In this document: in pieces, positions 39,563 through 49,932 of the stretch
Layout: every line of letters starts with the position of its first letter
Numbering within the stretch: the first letter of the stretch is position 1
NCBI GenBank assembly: GCA_977017575.1
Contig: CDRNVI010000060.1
Span: 62,001-126,000 of the forward strand
Length of the DNA stretch: 64,000 nt
DNA from: Paramoeba atlantica
Taxonomy: Eukaryota > Discosea
Direction: 5' to 3'
Program-made: the position numbers and the translations under genes
Notes under the pieces: generated by a model
What the model was told of the DNA's origin: nothing
The model's input: only the letters and a program-made list of their open reading frames with translations
Databases searched by the model: none

Positions 39563-40594
39563 CTATTTTTGATTTGTAGTAATTTGAACGCAGGCAGGTA
39601 AGGGTAAGGAAGGTTTCAGTTCATATTTGTTGTTTAGAATTGCCAAATCGATCAGCGAACCAGGAAGAGAACTAAAATCTATCGGTCCTGTAAATGCGTT
39701 CCCGTTGAGTTCGAGCACTGTCAACGTGGATGGCAAGGAACTTAGTACGATTTCTCCCGTGAAACAGTTAAAGCTTAAAAGAAGCGAGTTTAATCTAGAT
39801 GGAAGACTTCGTAAGTCTAGTTCACCATCCAGTGCATTTTCCGATAAGTGCAAAGAGTAAAGTCTGTTAGGAAGTCGGGTCAGATCCACGCGCCCAGTAA
39901 AAGTGTTATTCTGCAAGTACAGGTAGCAGAGATTCGATGGGAGCATTGTTAAGTCTAACGCTCCCATGAATCGGTTATTTCGCGCGGAAAATGTTTCCAA
40001 GAGGGGGGGGAGTGATGTCAAGTCGAGAATGCCAGAAAAATGTGTTTTGGCTGACCAGAACTGAGCCATGCAATTTGGAAGAGAGCCTACGTCAAGATCA
40101 CCGAAAAAATCATTCGACTGAATGTTTATATTCGTAAGATTACGTGGAAGATTCATCGTTGGAAGAAGTCCTGTAAGCGCATTATTTCCTAAACGCAGTA
40201 GTGCGACAGTAGAGGGAAGATATTCCCAGGACACATTGCCTGCTAGATGTTTGCTCATCCACTCCACCCTGACAACCTCTTTACTCAAATTACAGTGCAC
40301 GCCGCTCCACGAACAAGGTGAACTTTGGTCAAAGTTCATAATCATAGAGGTTTTCATTTTTGAGATGAACTGAGCCATTAGTATTTCTTGAGAGAGCATA
40401 GCACCCCGTACTTTGCCACGTCGTGGATAGTGACTTGATTCCTCTTTATACGTATCCGCCGTTAACACACGCCATGTGAGCCGGTTCATAATGTTACTTC
40501 TTACAGAGCTACAAAGTTCAATAGAGAGGTAAAGGTACATTGTCCCCCTAAGTTGTTGTAAGTAAACACGAAGACGTAAATGCCGTGACAACAC
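39563..40594 (-). CDS. Leucine-rich-repeat protein, longest member (343 aa, probably less)
   Basis: Nine regular 23-residue repeats make this the most complete array in the window. The cap is SPCSWSGVHC, preceded by RRGKVRGAMLSQEILMAQFI. The third repeat reads QFWSAKTHFSG, the same break of consensus as in four paralogues. Four Met precede the family stretch; starting at the third (MYLYLSIEL...) or fourth (MNRLTWRVLTAD) would give a leader length like the paralogues, so the first 18-35 residues may not be translated. There is no anchor. Likely secreted. Confidence 0.85.
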   Translation of the reverse strand: MLSRHLRLRVYLQQLRGTMYLYLSIELCSSVRSNIMNRLTWRVLTADTYKEESSHYPRRGKVRGAMLSQEILMAQFISKMKTSMIMNFDQSSPCSWSGVHCNLSKEVVRVEWMSKHLAGNVSWEYLPSTVALLRLGNNALTGLLPTMNLPRNLTNINIQSNDFFGDLDVGSLPNCMAQFWSAKTHFSGILDLTSLPPLLETFSARNNRFMGALDLTMLPSNLCYLYLQNNTFTGRVDLTRLPNRLYSLHLSENALDGELDLRSLPSRLNSLLLSFNCFTGEIVLSSLPSTLTVLELNGNAFTGPIDFSSLPGSLIDLAILNNKYELKPSLPLPACVQITTNQK

Positions 40595-41105
40595 TTGGTG
40601 TACTCAAATAGCATAAATTGAGTTAACGGCTTATGACCGTAACATACCATTATGACCGTAATTATCGTAAATGGGGGAGTACCGTATTTTATTCATCTAG
40701 ATAAAGGATTCCCGAATGAACCCTTCTCACACAGAGGTTCTTGCAGCCCCGGGTTACACGCATTTTATGCGGAGGTCTGTTTGGAGGGGTTGTGAAATAA
40801 TAAAAAGATTTGGAAGACTTCCAATTAATGGCGCTTTAAGCGAAAATCACCCTAGAGCAGCACCACCTGACACATCATACTAGATTACCCCATCAAGCAA
40901 CATGCCAAAACGTGTTTCTCCATGTTCCTTCTTTCACAAGACGGGAATTTTTGCTTTGTGTGTTGTAAGTGCGCTGTAGGCCTGCGCAGAGGCGTTGAGC
41001 CCGACGAAAACATGGATTACACCTTTTCGTACTCTGCAACACCACTTTCGACGCCTCGTCGGACCACATCCTTATCTAAGTGTATGGCCCTTTTGCTACG
41101 TCGCC
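40595..41105. other. Intergenic region, no gene seen
   Basis: The sequence TATGACCGTAA occurs twice at about 40633-40662 next to a GGGGGAGTACCGTATTTTA end resembling mariner-type termini. Otherwise nothing is recognised. Confidence 0.4.
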
Positions 41106-42437
41106 TTACCTTCCTTTCCACATACGTTGCACCTCTCGCAACAAATCCTCATGCCGAATCGTGTACGCTAAATTCTTAGAGAGACTCCCTCTTTTTCTTT
41201 GCTGCTGTCTGTTGGCCCTGTCATTTACTGGTTCCTGTACACCCTCCGCTGTGGCGCTCGAGGTGGACACTACACCCACCTGCGCGACTGGCTGTCCCAG
41301 CAAATACGCCAAACCGACTGAACCTGGATTATTATCCTGTGCGCTATTTCCCTCTCCCTCAATGGGAATCGTCGAACTACCGGAGGCATTAACGGAACCT
41401 TCCCTTGGCTGAGGACCATAGCGCCGTAAGCTCTGCGCCTCCGTATCCGCGGAACCCGGCAGATACGAATATTCGCACACCCCTCGCAAGTCCTCCCGCG
41501 GGATATATTCCTCACAGCTAAAACAAAACCTGTGCGCGAACGCAATAAACAGCATTTCGATACAAATACAGAAATCCTGCAGCCCCATCGCGACCTCAGA
41601 ATCCGTCCAGTACCCGAACGACGGCAACAGCCCGAGCGCGTGTAACAGCTCAAAAAACACCCCTTGCCAGAAGGAGAGAAAAATCACACTCTTAATGCAC
41701 AAAAACTTCCCCAGGGGGCGTTGCCCCGCGAGCCAGTCCCGTGTGGCGCGGTAGAAATACACCAACGCGGTGAAGGCCACCGTGACGCTGCCATTCACCA
41801 CAAGGCTAATCCAGAAATAGCCTTTGGTAACCTCCATCGTCGGGCGGTACACCCTCCCGGCCTCCAGCACCAGCACCGCTGCCGTACACAGCGGTTTCAG
41901 CACCATAAACTGAAACACCGCGAAATGGCAGACCCGTAGAAACGACGGGGTGAGCCTTAAAGGGTTAAAAAAGTAGTGAAAAGGAAAATAATGCCGCAGC
42001 GGGGGCCTCTTGGTGGTTTGCAGACACCCCAGCAAGGTCTCCGCGCCCCCCAGGAGCTCCACCATGAGCGTAAAGAAGTTATACAGCGCGTAGCTCTCGT
42101 AGGCGTCACGGATTAAATCGAGGACCCGCGCGGCGGCGGGGAGCCCGAGACTCGCGAAACTGATCACCGCGTAGACGGGGACCATGAAGAGTACTCGGAG
42201 GATTTTACTTTGTTTGTTCGGCGCGTGGAAGGCCTCGAGATGCTGCAGCATTTGGAACAGGGAGAGTAGGGAGGCCCAGAGGGCGGCGTACCCGGCCAGG
42301 AGGAGAGGGAGGGGGGGAAGGCTTGGAGAGGGGAAGAGAAAAAAAAGAAAAAGCAGGAGAAGGAGAGGGGGGAGGATGCAGAGCGCGAGCCCGGCGGAGT
42401 GGTAGAGGGGGGGCCGGGGGGAGGAGGGGGGGATCAT
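41106..42437 (-). CDS. TMEM184 / OST-alpha family membrane protein (443 aa)
   Basis: This is a multi-pass membrane protein of the organic-solute-transporter alpha / TMEM184 family (Pfam Solute_trans_a). Visible family marks are HLEAFHAPNKQSKILRVLFM, VPVYAVISFASL and IRDAYESYALYNFFTLMVEL. Later helices include KFLCIKSVIFLSFWQGV and the last helix before CEEYIPREDLRG. A first very hydrophobic Leu/Pro-rich helix lies at residues 18-60. The soluble tail of about 140 residues is Ser/Gly-rich and likely cytoplasmic. The gene is GC-rich like the helicase at 58 kb. The start follows a long polypyrimidine region. In other eukaryotes members act in membrane or vesicle transport; the substrate here is unknown. 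Confidence 0.88.
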   Translation of the reverse strand: MIPPSSPRPPLYHSAGLALCILPPLLLLLFLFFLFPSPSLPPLPLLLAGYAALWASLLSLFQMLQHLEAFHAPNKQSKILRVLFMVPVYAVISFASLGLPAAARVLDLIRDAYESYALYNFFTLMVELLGGAETLLGCLQTTKRPPLRHYFPFHYFFNPLRLTPSFLRVCHFAVFQFMVLKPLCTAAVLVLEAGRVYRPTMEVTKGYFWISLVVNGSVTVAFTALVYFYRATRDWLAGQRPLGKFLCIKSVIFLSFWQGVFFELLHALGLLPSFGYWTDSEVAMGLQDFCICIEMLFIAFAHRFCFSCEEYIPREDLRGVCEYSYLPGSADTEAQSLRRYGPQPREGSVNASGSSTIPIEGEGNSAQDNNPGSVGLAYLLGQPVAQVGVVSTSSATAEGVQEPVNDRANRQQQRKRGSLSKNLAYTIRHEDLLREVQRMWKGR

Positions 42438-42592
42438 GGGGGAGGCACGAGGGGGAGGGGAAGGGGGGGCATGGGGTGGAGGGGAGGGGGCGTTTTTTTA
42501 GAGTGAAGAGTTGCGGAAAAGAGGAGAAAAGGAAGGTAAAAGAGAGGAGGGTTGAGTACTACCAATGCTGGGAGAGAGGGGGGGGTAAAATA
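42438..42592 (-). promoter_or_regulatory. Polypyrimidine-rich leader with candidate trans-splice acceptor
   Basis: On the coding strand the 150 bp before the start are almost all C and T. A run CCCCCCCCTCTCTCCC ends in an AG at 42569-42568, about 130 bp before the start codon. This fits a trans-splice acceptor in an organism with spliced leaders. It is a prediction from sequence only. Confidence 0.35.
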
Positions 42593-42685
42593 ATTGCCGC
42601 TTCAGGGTAAGAACCGTTTCGATCATGTATTGCCCCTTTTAACCTCTTTCGTTAAGGTTTTGCCGCAAAAAAACATTGGAGTTAC

Positions 42686-43507
42686 TTGAAACTTCTCATT
42701 GTATGCGGTGACGAAAAGAACGCTGGCACTGTAAGCCGGAGACTCCGAGAAGAGCGTATCACTAATTTAACTCCCCAGTCAGTTCGCAATGCTCTGCGTT
42801 CAAATGGGCTACAAGCCGGTAAACGTATAAAAAAGCCGAAGCTTACTCGACGTCAAAAGAAACTGTGACTAAAGTTTGCTTTCCGACACCAGCATTGGAC
42901 CTTCGCAGATTGGTGAAAGGTGTTATGGTCGGACGAGACAAAGCTTTGTCGCTTCGAGAATGTGGGGGACAATTGGGTCTACAAGTCTCCAGGGAAAGGT
43001 TTGAGTGACAGGACCACCCGTGGGACAGTCAAGTACGGAGGGGGGTCCATCATGCTATGGGGCTGCATGGCACCTACTGGTGTAGGGAAGATCGTTCTTG
43101 CTGATGGTAACATGAATGCAGAACAATACGTTCGCATTCTTCGCGACAATCTTGAAATTTCTCTAGAAGACCTTGGCCTGAAGAAAGATCTTATGATTTT
43201 TCAACAGGACAACGATCCGAAGCATACGAGCAAATCGGCAAAGAACTTCTTTGCTGATGAGTCGTAAACGCTTCTGGAGTGGCCTCCGCTGTCCCCCGAT
43301 CTCAATCGCATTGAGAACATTTGGAATCACCTCAAAAGGGCGATTGCAGGTCGTTGCAACGCACCAACAGGAATTTTGGAACTCTGGAAGTGGGCCCAAG
43401 AAGAATGGGCTAAAATTCCAGAAAGTCTGTGTTGCTCTGTGGTAGAAAGCATGCCTCGACGAATGAAGGCTGTAATCAAGGCGAAAGGGGGCGTCACGAA
43501 GTACTAA
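42686..43507 (+). pseudogene. Tc1-like transposase with nearly full length
   Basis: Three blocks follow one another. An N-terminal helix-turn-helix part reads SRRLREERITNLTPQSVRNA. The DDE core (42920-43267) has MLWSDETKLC, GGGSIMLWGCMAPTG and FQQDNDPKHTSK. The end, in another frame, has WPPLSPDLNRIENIWNHLK (about 43280-43335) and stops at about 43504-43506. A stop near 42867 and a change of frame near 43264 break it. All three catalytic acids are visible. It is the best-preserved Tc1 copy here. Confidence 0.85.
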
Positions 43508-43589
43508 GGGATAAGTCTAAAATTGAGTTTTAAGTGAAAGTATATTGTATTCTCCGTCAAAAATATTTTTTTTCAAAATTGCAAAAAAA

Positions 43590-45705
43590 AATCCTCGGAC
43601 GATCCCGTGTGCGCTCGGTGGAGACGAAAGCACGAAGGAAATGACTCCTGCATGAAGGATAGCATGGGTCACTATCTTCATCTGAAGTGTCGTCGCTGTG
43701 GTCATATCACTCACTCAATACCACAATCCGCTCTTTGTGCTCATGCACGTGTGTGTGAACACCGTGCATTGTCACAGAAAGATCGATCCATCGAATCAAC
43801 TACGTCGGGTCGATTATGCCACGAGATAGTTCCCCAACTCCTTTGCACGACGTCTGGATCACTATCTTCGACACTGGCCTTGCTACAAAAATATGAATCA
43901 TTCAGAGCTCAGGTGCCATCGGAGGATGTTGGTAATGTACTTCCGAAGAATGTCCGTACTCTCTATTGCGACATGCACAGATTGGAAGAGCATGTTTCGG
44001 GTGATATACGTAGTTCTGTAGATGAATACGATCTTTTCGGTATGGCCATTGATGCGGGAATCATTCGATTACATCATGAACATGTTCTTATTGCAGTATT
44101 ATACGTAGGCCCCTATAGATGGCTGATGCCACCAATGTACCACCCAAAGTTCGGAGCTTTCAGCGGTAAAGATACTGCTGAAATTGTGGTCAGAGAACTA
44201 AAGAGGTGACTTCAAGGAGCACGTTTTTCCAAGCTAGCGTATCTGGTGGTAGATGGGTGCGCAGTGAATCACGTAGCACGTTCTGAGGCGTACAGTGCAC
44301 TGGGTGAACTATATTCGCAAATTGACCCTATAGGCGAATCCGACTGGAGAGACTTCCATCAAAATTTCACCGCTGCTGAACCACATTTAGTACTCATACC
44401 ATGCATTGGACACTTCCTTAACAACGTCGCAAAAGACGCTTTGAAGGAATACGAAGAAACTGATCTCTTTAAGCTAAGGAAAGCCTTCGCCCAATCATTC
44501 TACGGTTCTACTCGAAATTCTGGGCGAGGAGGTGAGTATGCAGGTGTCGCACTTGAGGTTCACCTTGCGGACTTCGATGATAAGCTCCAAAGCGCCATCG
44601 GAAAGCTGCGTCAAAGGCATGGAATGCTAGACGCACAATAGCTAGACTGCCAGGCTAAGGTTGGAGTCCTAAAAATGTTATTAGAAGCTGTACAGGTGTT
44701 AATGCTAGTTGTTCTTTCCGCTCAGGACCTCCATGAAAAATTGTCTTCGCCAGATCTCACATTGAAAGAGAAGCATGAGACCCTACGCGTTGCATTTTCT
44801 TCCCTTGATACTGATATTGAGACAGCTAAGCGTGCCCCTGTGTGCAAGACTCCGAAGTTGGGTGGAGTTACGCGTTAGAGTTCAGATAAATTTTTATCAA
44901 TTCAGTACCTTGCACAGGTGCTCCCAACTGTTGCTCGGTTCATACAGCGTCTTGCTACCCGACCGACGAAGGTGCCGTCCGCCTCAGTAATAAAATGCTA
45001 CAAAATTTTGTCTCAACCAGATGCTATTTAAAACGTGATAGATACAGCGCATGCCTTTCTCAAACGGCTACATCCTTCGCAAAACGCACTCAAACTTTTT
45101 TCGGATGACAAACGAAAACCTATGGCAACTTCGGTGATACCTGTCTTGCAAAAATGAAAGAACGATGCGATTCACAATGACAGTTTGCAAAGCGCACTAA
45201 ATTATCATTCACAGCGTTTAGAAAAGCATCATTCTATGAAATTTGGGAGCAAGGTTTTGTGGTTGAGTCCTCCATATACGTATAACATTCCGCGACAAAA
45301 CTATTTCTCCACCTTCCGTCGACGTTATTAACGACATGCTCGGTAACAACATCCCGATGTTTCAGTGTTCTGTTGAAGCGTGGGAGTTCGTTTTCTGCCA
45401 GGATTTCAATTGGCCGGGAGGGAACTGCACCGAAACTGAGTGGTGGGAAGGCGTTGGAAAGTTTGAATTTCCCGATGTGTATCATATTGCGAAGTGCTAT
45501 CTCTGGGTTCCTCCTGTACTTACCCAATGTGACTCAATAATCTCAATAATGGGTGACAAATTCAACTCTCGACAAACATCGCTATCTCCAGAACACGTTT
45601 GTACCCAGATGTTTTTGCACGCCAACTTGGAGCATGTTAACAAATTATGCGGCGTTCAAATTTTTGAAGCTGAAGAAAAGTTATCCGACGATCAAAACTG
45701 AGCTG
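43590..45705 (+). pseudogene. hAT transposase, broken
   Basis: A BED-like finger reads CRRCGHITHSIPQSALCAH at about 43690-43745. The catalytic region is spread over 43607-44209 and 44246-44641; LVVDGCAVNHVARS fits the second Asp block. The hAT dimerisation end is in 45336-45701: WWEGVGKFEFPDVYHIAKCY, then SRQTSLSPEH. Several stops and frame changes separate the parts, and the section at about 44880-45335 is very degraded. Plus strand. A fragment of the same family lies at 36.1 kb. Confidence 0.75.
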
Positions 45706-46105
45706 AAGAAGTGTTGTATTCATATTAGATTTAAATAAAGGAGTGTTAAAGTTTTATCCATGTTAATATTCATACGTCCAGAGCTCCGTTTCGTTGTATT
45801 TCTTCCTCGCATCTGAGATATTTTTCTCTGGTTTTTCTCTGTGTTGAACAATAGAAATACATTGTTTCGTTTTACATTTATTATGACTAGTGTTATTTTG
45901 AAGCTATTATGACTAGTGTTATTTTTGAACCTGAAGAAAAGTTATCAGACGATCAAAACTGAGCTGAAGAAGTGTTGTATTCATATTAAATTTAAATAAA
46001 GAAGTGTTAAAGTTTTATCCATGTTAATATTCATACGTCCAGAGCTCAGTTTCGCTGTATTTCTTCCTCGTATCTGAGATATTCTTCTCTGGTTTTTCTC
46101 TCAGT
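45665..46105. repeat. Tandem duplication of the hAT 3' end
   Basis: About 180 bp from GAAGAAAAGTTATC (45671) to TTTTTCTCT (about 45840) recur at about 45936-46100 with few differences. The spacer contains TTATGACTAGTGTTATTTT twice (45882 and 45907). The duplication covers the last codons and the 3' flank of the hAT transposase. Confidence 0.8.
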
Positions 46106-46831
46106 GTTGTTATTGTTATTGTCGGAACTACGTTTTACGTGGCTTTTCTCAGTATCGTGCTAGTGCTTGGAGTATTTCTTCGCGTATCTCTATTAATAAC
46201 AAACACTCCTGAAGGTAAGTCATGCTCAGTACACTATCTTACGAATCGATTATATTACATTCGTGTATTTAGGTATAAATGTATTTATGATCGAACCTAT
46301 CTTTCTCACCATATCATACATTGTAGGACAATGAAAATGCGAGATCTCACCCCTTTCCACCCCTCCAAGTCCCCGCCTATTCACCCCTTCACTCCACCTC
46401 TCGCTGAGTACACAGAACGTGCATATTCTTCCACCTTGCTGTGCGCGCATCCGCGAAACCGCTTTGTGGTCAACCAAATTAACTACTCGTTAATTAGTGG
46501 TTAATTAACACGGTTAATTGGTTAATTGGTAAATTAACTGTTGGGGTATGTAGTACCCACGCGTACACTACTCTGATATACTACTTCAATGCACACGACA
46601 CCTGGCCACAGGGAAACTCCAGCAATAAAAAAGTGTTAAACATGTGAACAGTTTTTTTTGCATACTGTATGTTTGAAATACGTTTCCGTATATTTTCGGT
46701 CAAAAGGTTATCAAATATTATGAATATGTCCGGTGCCCACGGACTATAAATTGATCACTGCAATGAAGACACTACTTGATTCAACGCAATGAATTTTCCG
46801 AACCAAGAACCACTATGGTGGATGCATGGAT
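46106..46831. other. Intergenic region with dispersed repeat and TTAATT-rich patch
   Basis: A patch of overlapping TTAATTAA and GGTTAATTGG units lies at 46480-46540. The repeat shared with 4865-5000 follows at 46560-46690. No gene is supported. Confidence 0.45.
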
Positions 46832-47713
46832 TCAAACCCATTGTTCGAGTGATGAGTCAAAGAGGTTGTCACTCAGGTGTATTTGTTTCAGCTTGTCCTT
46901 GTCTAGGCCTTCTGCGGTTACTCCGGTGAGCTGGTTCTTCGAGAGATCAAGATGCCATAGTGAAGACGGAAGAGACGAAAGATTAGTAGTCCCCTCGAAA
47001 CGATTACTTTCCAGAGCAAGTAAGCCCATGGATTTCGGGAGATGATCAAGATCTAGCGTCCCGGTCAGCATATTGTCATTCAAGGCAAGGACGCTTATCC
47101 CAGGAGGTAATGCGTGAAGCTCAATCGGTCCTTCAAAACGATTATCCCCAGAGTATATTTTCCTTATTTTTGGGGGTAACTGAGTGAGATCGACAGGGCC
47201 TTCTAGCTTATTACCCTTTATGTATAGCTCTTGAAGCTGTACAGGTAGTGTCGTGAAATCAAACACACCTCGATGTGTGTGTTCTGCAGCATTAAAGGAT
47301 TCTAGTGGGGTGACCAAATCGGAGGAATGTAAGATTCCCGTTAAAGCTCTTCCGATGATACTATGTTCGGTATTAACGTAGGTGACGTGTGGGGGCAAGT
47401 AACTCCATGTAAGGTTACCGGAGAGCGGGAAATACCTCCATTGTAGGCGTGAAACTTGGGATTCAGCGTTACACTTTACGCCTTTCCAAGAACAAGCGGA
47501 GGGTCGCTTCTTCCACGAAGGAGGGGTGTCATGAAGATTTAATACGAGACGGCGCATCATGTCGATCTCAGAGAGGGTTACTGAGCTGACCTTGCTTCCA
47601 AATTTTCGTCTCTTCCGCGGAGGTTGTTGCGGCACGTCGTCCAGAGTGACACAACAATGAGAATGGAAAACAAACACGCGTAGGAGTAGCAGGTAAAGCC
47701 AGCCACTTGTCAT
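46832..47713 (-). CDS. Leucine-rich-repeat protein, divergent with clear signal peptide (293 aa)
   Basis: MTSGWLYLLLLRVFVFHSHC is a good signal peptide. The usual GKVRGA-LPQEY stretch is replaced by KFGSKVSSVTLSEIDMMRRL after a basic RKRRK run, which could be a processing site. The cap is SACSWKGVKC. The first repeats are irregular, with a long insertion around residues 115-150, then five regular repeats run to the C terminus (LKQIHLSDNLFD). No anchor. This member is the most distant from the rest but keeps the same overall plan. Confidence 0.85.
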   Translation of the reverse strand: MTSGWLYLLLLRVFVFHSHCCVTLDDVPQQPPRKRRKFGSKVSSVTLSEIDMMRRLVLNLHDTPPSWKKRPSACSWKGVKCNAESQVSRLQWRYFPLSGNLTWSYLPPHVTYVNTEHSIIGRALTGILHSSDLVTPLESFNAAEHTHRGVFDFTTLPVQLQELYIKGNKLEGPVDLTQLPPKIRKIYSGDNRFEGPIELHALPPGISVLALNDNMLTGTLDLDHLPKSMGLLALESNRFEGTTNLSSLPSSLWHLDLSKNQLTGVTAEGLDKDKLKQIHLSDNLFDSSLEQWV

Positions 47714-47869
47714 AAAGTACTAAGAATCAAGAAAGTTCTTCAAAAAGTTAAACCTGATACTACCATGATCCGTCAAGGGATCAAGGGTCCCGGAGTGTAG
47801 AAATATATTGTATACATGCAAATACCTGCGATTTGCAACAAATCAATAGCTGTATTTTCATACAGCGTT

Positions 47870-48105
47870 TATATCAACGTTGCGTTTCGCAAATTGAAGA
47901 ACGAACAAGACACAGATTGCGTAAACACGCTTCGTAGCTTTCGAAAGCGTTGTTCCATCGTTGTTCAGCGGCAATCACTGTGGGTGTTAGTGGGCTTTTT
48001 TAAGGTAAATTGAATACTATCCCTCCCTATTTAATAGGGCTACGTGCCCCCCCTTTAATAGGGCCATTTTGTCTGGAAGGCCCAAATAGATTTCAGGGAA
48101 GATCA
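47870..48105 (+). pseudogene. Tc1/mariner transposase C-terminal fragment with its 3' repeat
   Basis: The piece coding NVAFRKLKNEQDTDCVNTLR matches the end of the mariner transposase at 24.75-24.86 kb. It continues at 48012-48105 into the dispersed repeat also found at 26626-26715. This links that repeat to the mariner 3' end. Confidence 0.6.
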
Positions 48106-48194
48106 AAAAAAAATCGATTTTTTTTTCAGCTCTACCCCAACAACAAAAAGTTTATCGAAAGGGAGCAGAACCTTGTTTAACAACGAAAAAAAAG

Positions 48195-48700
48195 GCGCCG
48201 CGACCGGTTTGTGCAGGGTGTGCAGATATTTCGTGTGCTAAAATTATGGTCATGAGCAAGGTTGGGTCATGGGATGCAGGGGACGGCGTTTCATGGCTCA
48301 GAGAGCACAAACTCATTACCTAAACCGTAAAATGTGAACGTGGACATCCGCAAACCACGTGCGTTGGGGCGATGGGCATGTCCCGTGCGCACTTGTCGAG
48401 CCCGATACGCGCTGGAGTCTCCACTTCTGCTCTCGAAATGTCAACTCACTTCTACCCAAGTAATCCTAGGCCTCATTGTGTATTCACGCTCAATGAAAGG
48501 AAAGGATGTAGCCGAAGAGTGGAATTTCTGAGCAGGCGATATGCAAGTTATGCCAGACGTTGGATCATATCATGGCATGGGCTCATCAGTATCGAAGACA
48601 AGAGGCGGAAGGAACACTTGCCTTTATACAAGTGGATGAAACCTTTTTTTCTAAAATCATCAGAATCGAAGAGTCCGCCAGGCGGGAAGCGACATTGCGC
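48195..48700 (+). pseudogene. Merlin-type transposase fragment
   Basis: Near 48205-48330 the sequence encodes CAGCADISCAKIM and WLREHKLIT, equivalent to CKGCNGFACRGN and WLRTHKLV in the Merlin copy at 35 kb. Further on, AFIQVDETFFSK (about 48630-48665) is the first catalytic block. The frames differ and the rest is missing. Confidence 0.5.
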
Positions 48701-48891
48701 AAACTCTATGTGAAACCTGCAGAGCGGGAAAACTTGAAGAAATTTTCATTACGCCAGTCTCTGATAAAAGAGGCTGATAAAAGAGATTTTCGTGTTTTTT
48801 GTAAAATTGTTAGAAAAAAACAAGAACGCTCTAAGCCTTCCCTTCTAGAAATGGAAGGTGGTATAAAAGGAAAGACAGGAAAACTGGATGA

Positions 48892-48921
48892 GCCGCGCCG
48901 CTTCGCGGCGCGGCCTTTTTT
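48892..48921 (+). other. 10-bp GC hairpin with TTC loop followed by six T (terminator-like)
   Basis: The arms GCCGCGCCGC (48892-48901) and GCGGCGCGGC (48905-48914) are perfect, with C then TTTTTT behind. It has the form of a bacterial intrinsic terminator or a Pol III stop after a stem. A related piece, GCTTCGCGGCGCCTTTTTTA, lies at about 55104. No gene before it is convincing. Confidence 0.6.
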
Positions 48922-48940
48922 ACAGCGGGGAAAAGATTCA

Positions 48941-48997
48941 GACCCCCCTTTATACTTCGTTACCGCTCAAAATGGGCGAAGTATAAAGGGAGGGGTC
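48941..48997. repeat. Inverted repeat, 19-21 bp arms
   Basis: GACCCCCCTTTATACTTCG (48941-48959) pairs with the reverse sequence at 48977-48997, with a one-base difference in the C run. It directly follows the terminator-like hairpin. Possibly the end of a miniature element. Confidence 0.7.
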
Positions 48998-49154
48998 ACA
49001 ATAATTTTATGTTAGTTGATTTTATGTGCTTCTGAAATAGAAATAGTTCATTTTCATTTTTTTTCGGAAACTGTGCAATATTGCCTCAATCTGACCCGAG
49101 TGCCACCCCCTATATTCCAATGTACAAAATCAGTCTCCATTATTAACTTAAAGC

Positions 49155-49925
49155 CTATCCTTCATATTTCCCTAAGGCGACGACGTGCCACCCATCCTGG
49201 TCAAGTGCATTCCACCATGTAGAATCCACAAACTGTTCCGTCGATTCTTCGATCTTTTCGATGCTCTCCTGAAGACCCTCAGGAACAGATCCGTTATAAG
49301 CAAACCATTCACCTGACATTGCATCATATTTCGCAAACCGAGTTGGAATAGTACTCAAATCAGTTTTCATCCGAGGAGGGTTTGAAACACAAAGTGTGGA
49401 TAACTTATGGGGTTTTCGATACATATCTATGTACACGGTAAGGTCGTTCTTAAAAAAAGAGACAAATTTCAAGCGATTGGGAAGGACCGAAATGTCCACT
49501 TCGCCAACAAATTTATTGTCAGCCAGTGCAAGCCCTTTCAGGGAACGCGACAGTCTTGAAAAATCGAGCGATCCCGTGAAAGAGTTGTTATACAAGGAGA
49601 GCGATATTAGCGACGATGGGAGGTGACTCACATCGACCGATCCTTCCAAACGGCTGCAGTCAAGGGCCAATTCTACAATGGATGCAGGCAGCGATGTAAA
49701 GCACACAGGACCCGAAAAAGCGTTTTCATACAAATATATAATCCGGATCTGCGGGGGCAATGTGGTGAAATCCAGTCCTCCCGTAAAATGGTTACTATGG
49801 CCCCAAAGTCGTGTAAATACTCGAGGAAGATCATTAAGAGGGAAGGGGCCGGGAGGAAATGTACACAAGGCTCTTCGTATTAGAGGGAGACGACCATAGA
49901 AGCGTCGCACGAACGGCCGGAGCAC
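49155..49925 (-). CDS. Leucine-rich-repeat protein, N terminus lost (256 aa open)
   Basis: Repeats are clear from LPRVFTRLWGHSNHFTGG onward: about six, with FDFTTLPP-type spacing. There is no signal peptide, no LPQEY stretch and no cap. The first 30 residues (MLRPFVRRFYGRL...) do not resemble any paralogue. An IS30-type transposase sequence starts within 10 bp of the Met on the other strand, so an insertion has probably removed the 5' part. The C terminus has an extra 85 residues (ending WHVVALGKYEG) not seen in other members. Likely a 5'-truncated gene. Confidence 0.7.
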   Translation of the reverse strand: MLRPFVRRFYGRLPLIRRALCTFPPGPFPLNDLPRVFTRLWGHSNHFTGGLDFTTLPPQIRIIYLYENAFSGPVCFTSLPASIVELALDCSRLEGSVDVSHLPSSLISLSLYNNSFTGSLDFSRLSRSLKGLALADNKFVGEVDISVLPNRLKFVSFFKNDLTVYIDMYRKPHKLSTLCVSNPPRMKTDLSTIPTRFAKYDAMSGEWFAYNGSVPEGLQESIEKIEESTEQFVDSTWWNALDQDGWHVVALGKYEG

Positions 49926-49932
49926 GATATGA

